Assembly (NCBI GenBank): GCA_023411265.1
Contig: JAEYOX010000095.1
Location: 1 to 5,960, forward strand
From: Bacteroidota bacterium
Lineage (GTDB): Bacteria > Bacteroidota > Bacteroidia > Flavobacteriales > Weeksellaceae
Length of the DNA stretch: 5,960 bases
Direction of reading: 5' to 3'
This document shows, in pieces, positions 5,668 to 5,960 of this stretch. The notes under the pieces were generated by a model. That model searched no databases. It saw nothing but the letters and a program-made list of their open reading frames with translations, and was not told where the DNA came from. Positions within the stretch are counted from its first letter, which is position 1. Each line of letters begins with the position of its first letter. The position numbers and the translations under genes are program-made.

Positions 5668-5960
5668 ATGAAAAAAAGGCTTGCATTTTTGTTTATGGCA
5701 TTAAGCTTCGGGCTTTCAGATGCGCAATGGACAAAAACCAATTACAGAGAAAAAACTAACATCGAAAACTCTAATGTACGGCAGTTTTATACATTAGACA
5801 TGAATACGCTTAGGTCCCAACTTGAGGATGCTCCGGAAATGGGCAAGGGATCGATAGGCGTACAGATTTCTATACCTACTATGGATGGCAAAGTGGAACG
5901 CTTCACAGTGTATAGTTTTCCCGTGATGGACAAAGAACTGGCGATTCAGTATGATTTGGG
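5668..5960 (+). CDS. N-terminus of an exported protein, probably a reprolysin-like metallopeptidase (partial)
   Basis: The frame is open from the ATG at 5668 to the window edge: 97 complete codons, with the 3' end missing. Residues 1-20 are a Sec signal peptide (MKKRLAFLF...), probably cleaved just before or after the Gln of SDAQ. The following segment (QFYTLDMNTLRSQLEDAP, then a strand pair ISIPTMDGKVERFTVYSFPVM and KELAIQYDLG) resembles, from memory, the propeptide region of flavobacterial reprolysin-like (M12B-type) zinc metallopeptidases. Those are usually long and often carry a type IX secretion C-terminal domain. The catalytic HExxH motif would be outside this window, so the assignment rests on the propeptide alone. 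Its own promoter lies immediately upstream, and the start is fixed by the signal peptide and an AT-rich leader. Confidence 0.65.
   Translation, partial: MKKRLAFLFMALSFGLSDAQWTKTNYREKTNIENSNVRQFYTLDMNTLRSQLEDAPEMGKGSIGVQISIPTMDGKVERFTVYSFPVMDKELAIQYDL

Overview
The window looks like a chromosomal stretch from a flavobacterium, most likely the Chryseobacterium/Kaistella group (Weeksellaceae). Three things point there. Upstream regions carry Bacteroidota-type promoters (-7 element TAnnTTTG) and lack clear Shine-Dalgarno sequences. Signal peptides end in the phylum-typical 'AQ' or 'SQ'. The protein families (the flavobacterial form of RlmD, DUF5117/DUF4953 zinc protease, DUF6452, DUF6048) are typical of Bacteroidota. 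The genus is an inference from memory of protein sequences, not from a search.

Layout. 30-1442 (+) encodes the 23S rRNA m5U methyltransferase RlmD, with its iron-sulfur cysteines and catalytic Cys and Glu visible. A promoter core sits almost on top of its start codon. 1478-3988 (+) encodes a large exported zinc metalloprotease with an HExxHxxGxxH site. It is followed after 4 bp by a small DUF6452-type lipoprotein (3993-4466, +), which overlaps by 35 bp a DUF6048-type outer-membrane beta-barrel-like protein (4432-5091, +). These three genes look like one transcription unit devoted to the cell envelope. A small lipoprotein-like gene (5095-5550, -) converges on it with only 3 bp between the stop codons. 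A 117-bp divergent intergenic region with two exact -7 elements separates that gene from the start of another exported protein (5668 onward, +). Its N-terminus resembles the propeptide region of reprolysin-like (M12B-type) metallopeptidases, and it runs off the window.

Apart from RlmD, every gene here encodes an exported product. I see no rRNA, tRNA, CRISPR array, insertion sequence, attachment site or phage gene. I do not see a clearly novel defence or mobile system. The most interesting points are the dual-coded overlap between the DUF6452 and DUF6048 genes, the protease placed between rlmD and that pair, and the apparently leaderless rlmD transcript. About 98% of the window is assigned to genes; the longest gap without one is the 117-bp divergent region.
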